This document shows, in pieces, positions 23,265 through 23,356 of a DNA stretch of 23,356 nt. Below the pieces are notes generated by a model. That model did no database searches, was not told where the DNA came from, and was given only the letters and a program-made list of their open reading frames with translations. The translations under genes were made by a program, and so were the position numbers. The DNA comes from AC-32 sp035455445 (GTDB lineage Bacteria; Actinomycetota; Thermoleophilia; Gaiellales; Gaiellaceae), in assembly GCA_035455445.1 (NCBI GenBank), contig DATIFC010000049.1, positions 1 through 23,356 of the forward strand, in the 5' to 3' direction. How positions within the stretch are numbered: position 1 is the first letter of the stretch; each line of letters starts with the position of its first letter.

Positions 23265-23356
23265 CTACTGCAGCCGGCCGAAGAGCGAGACCGCTCCGAG
23301 GATGGCGAAGACGATCAGCGCCATCGCCACCACCTCGTACGCCAACGTCTGCCCGT
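23265..23356 (-). CDS. C-terminal end of a membrane protein (5' part outside window)
   Basis: On the minus strand an open frame enters from the window edge and stops at TAG 23265-23267. It encodes GQTLAYEVVAMALIVFAILGAVSLFGRLQ: one hydrophobic helix of about 20 residues followed by a short polar end. The convergent position next to a tRNA terminator and the clear membrane-helix composition support a real gene end. Only about 29 residues are visible, so neither family nor function can be named, and a short one-helix protein is as likely as a larger one. Confidence 0.5.
   Translation of the reverse strand, partial: GQTLAYEVVAMALIVFAILGAVSLFGRLQ

Overview
The window is a GC-rich stretch of bacterial chromosome with tightly packed genes, many GTG starts and frequent 4-base ATGA/GTGA overlaps. 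The tig-clpP-clpX order, the actinobacterial-style FolC, the BTAD-type regulator and the two-helix membrane protein with a double zinc ribbon all point to Actinomycetota. Thermoleophilia (Gaiellales or Solirubrobacterales relatives) is my best guess. That placement comes from protein resemblance only; there is no rRNA gene in the window.

Region 1 (1-7950, plus strand) looks catabolic. It starts inside the FAD subunit of a three-part molybdenum hydroxylase (xanthine dehydrogenase family). The 2Fe-2S subunit, the molybdopterin subunit and a YgeW-type carbamoyltransferase follow, each overlapping its neighbour. After a 92-base gap comes a secreted 1229-residue protein that fuses an alkaline-phosphatase/phosphodiesterase-type domain to a complete 5'-nucleotidase. 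Together these suggest scavenging of nucleotides outside the cell and oxidation of purine-like heterocycles inside it. A strong hairpin at 7965-7999 separates this block from the convergent block that follows.

Region 2 (8006-13868, minus strand) is a housekeeping operon read valS, folC, a 37-residue membrane peptide, a membrane zinc-ribbon protein, ndk, a SAM methyltransferase and maf. valS appears to be leaderless. A flippase-like membrane protein (13889-14833, plus) diverges from valS across only 20 bases.

Region 3 (14947-18217, minus) is the proteostasis operon tig-clpP-clpX. Upstream on the same strand lie a bicupin, a small DUF3303-like protein and tRNA-Leu(UAG).

Region 4 (19839-23356) holds a 66-residue helical protein, then a secreted five-repeat beta-propeller protein (minus) divergent from a BTAD/TPR-type regulator (plus). 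tRNA-His(GUG), tRNA-Arg(UCG), a textbook terminator and the 3' end of a membrane protein gene complete the window.

No insertion sequence, CRISPR array, prophage gene or rRNA was seen. No gene-free stretch exceeds about 130 bases. The most interesting points are the molybdenum hydroxylase/YgeW/nucleotidase neighbourhood with its fused phosphohydrolase, the small membrane proteins inside the valS-ndk operon, and the divergent regulator/propeller pair.
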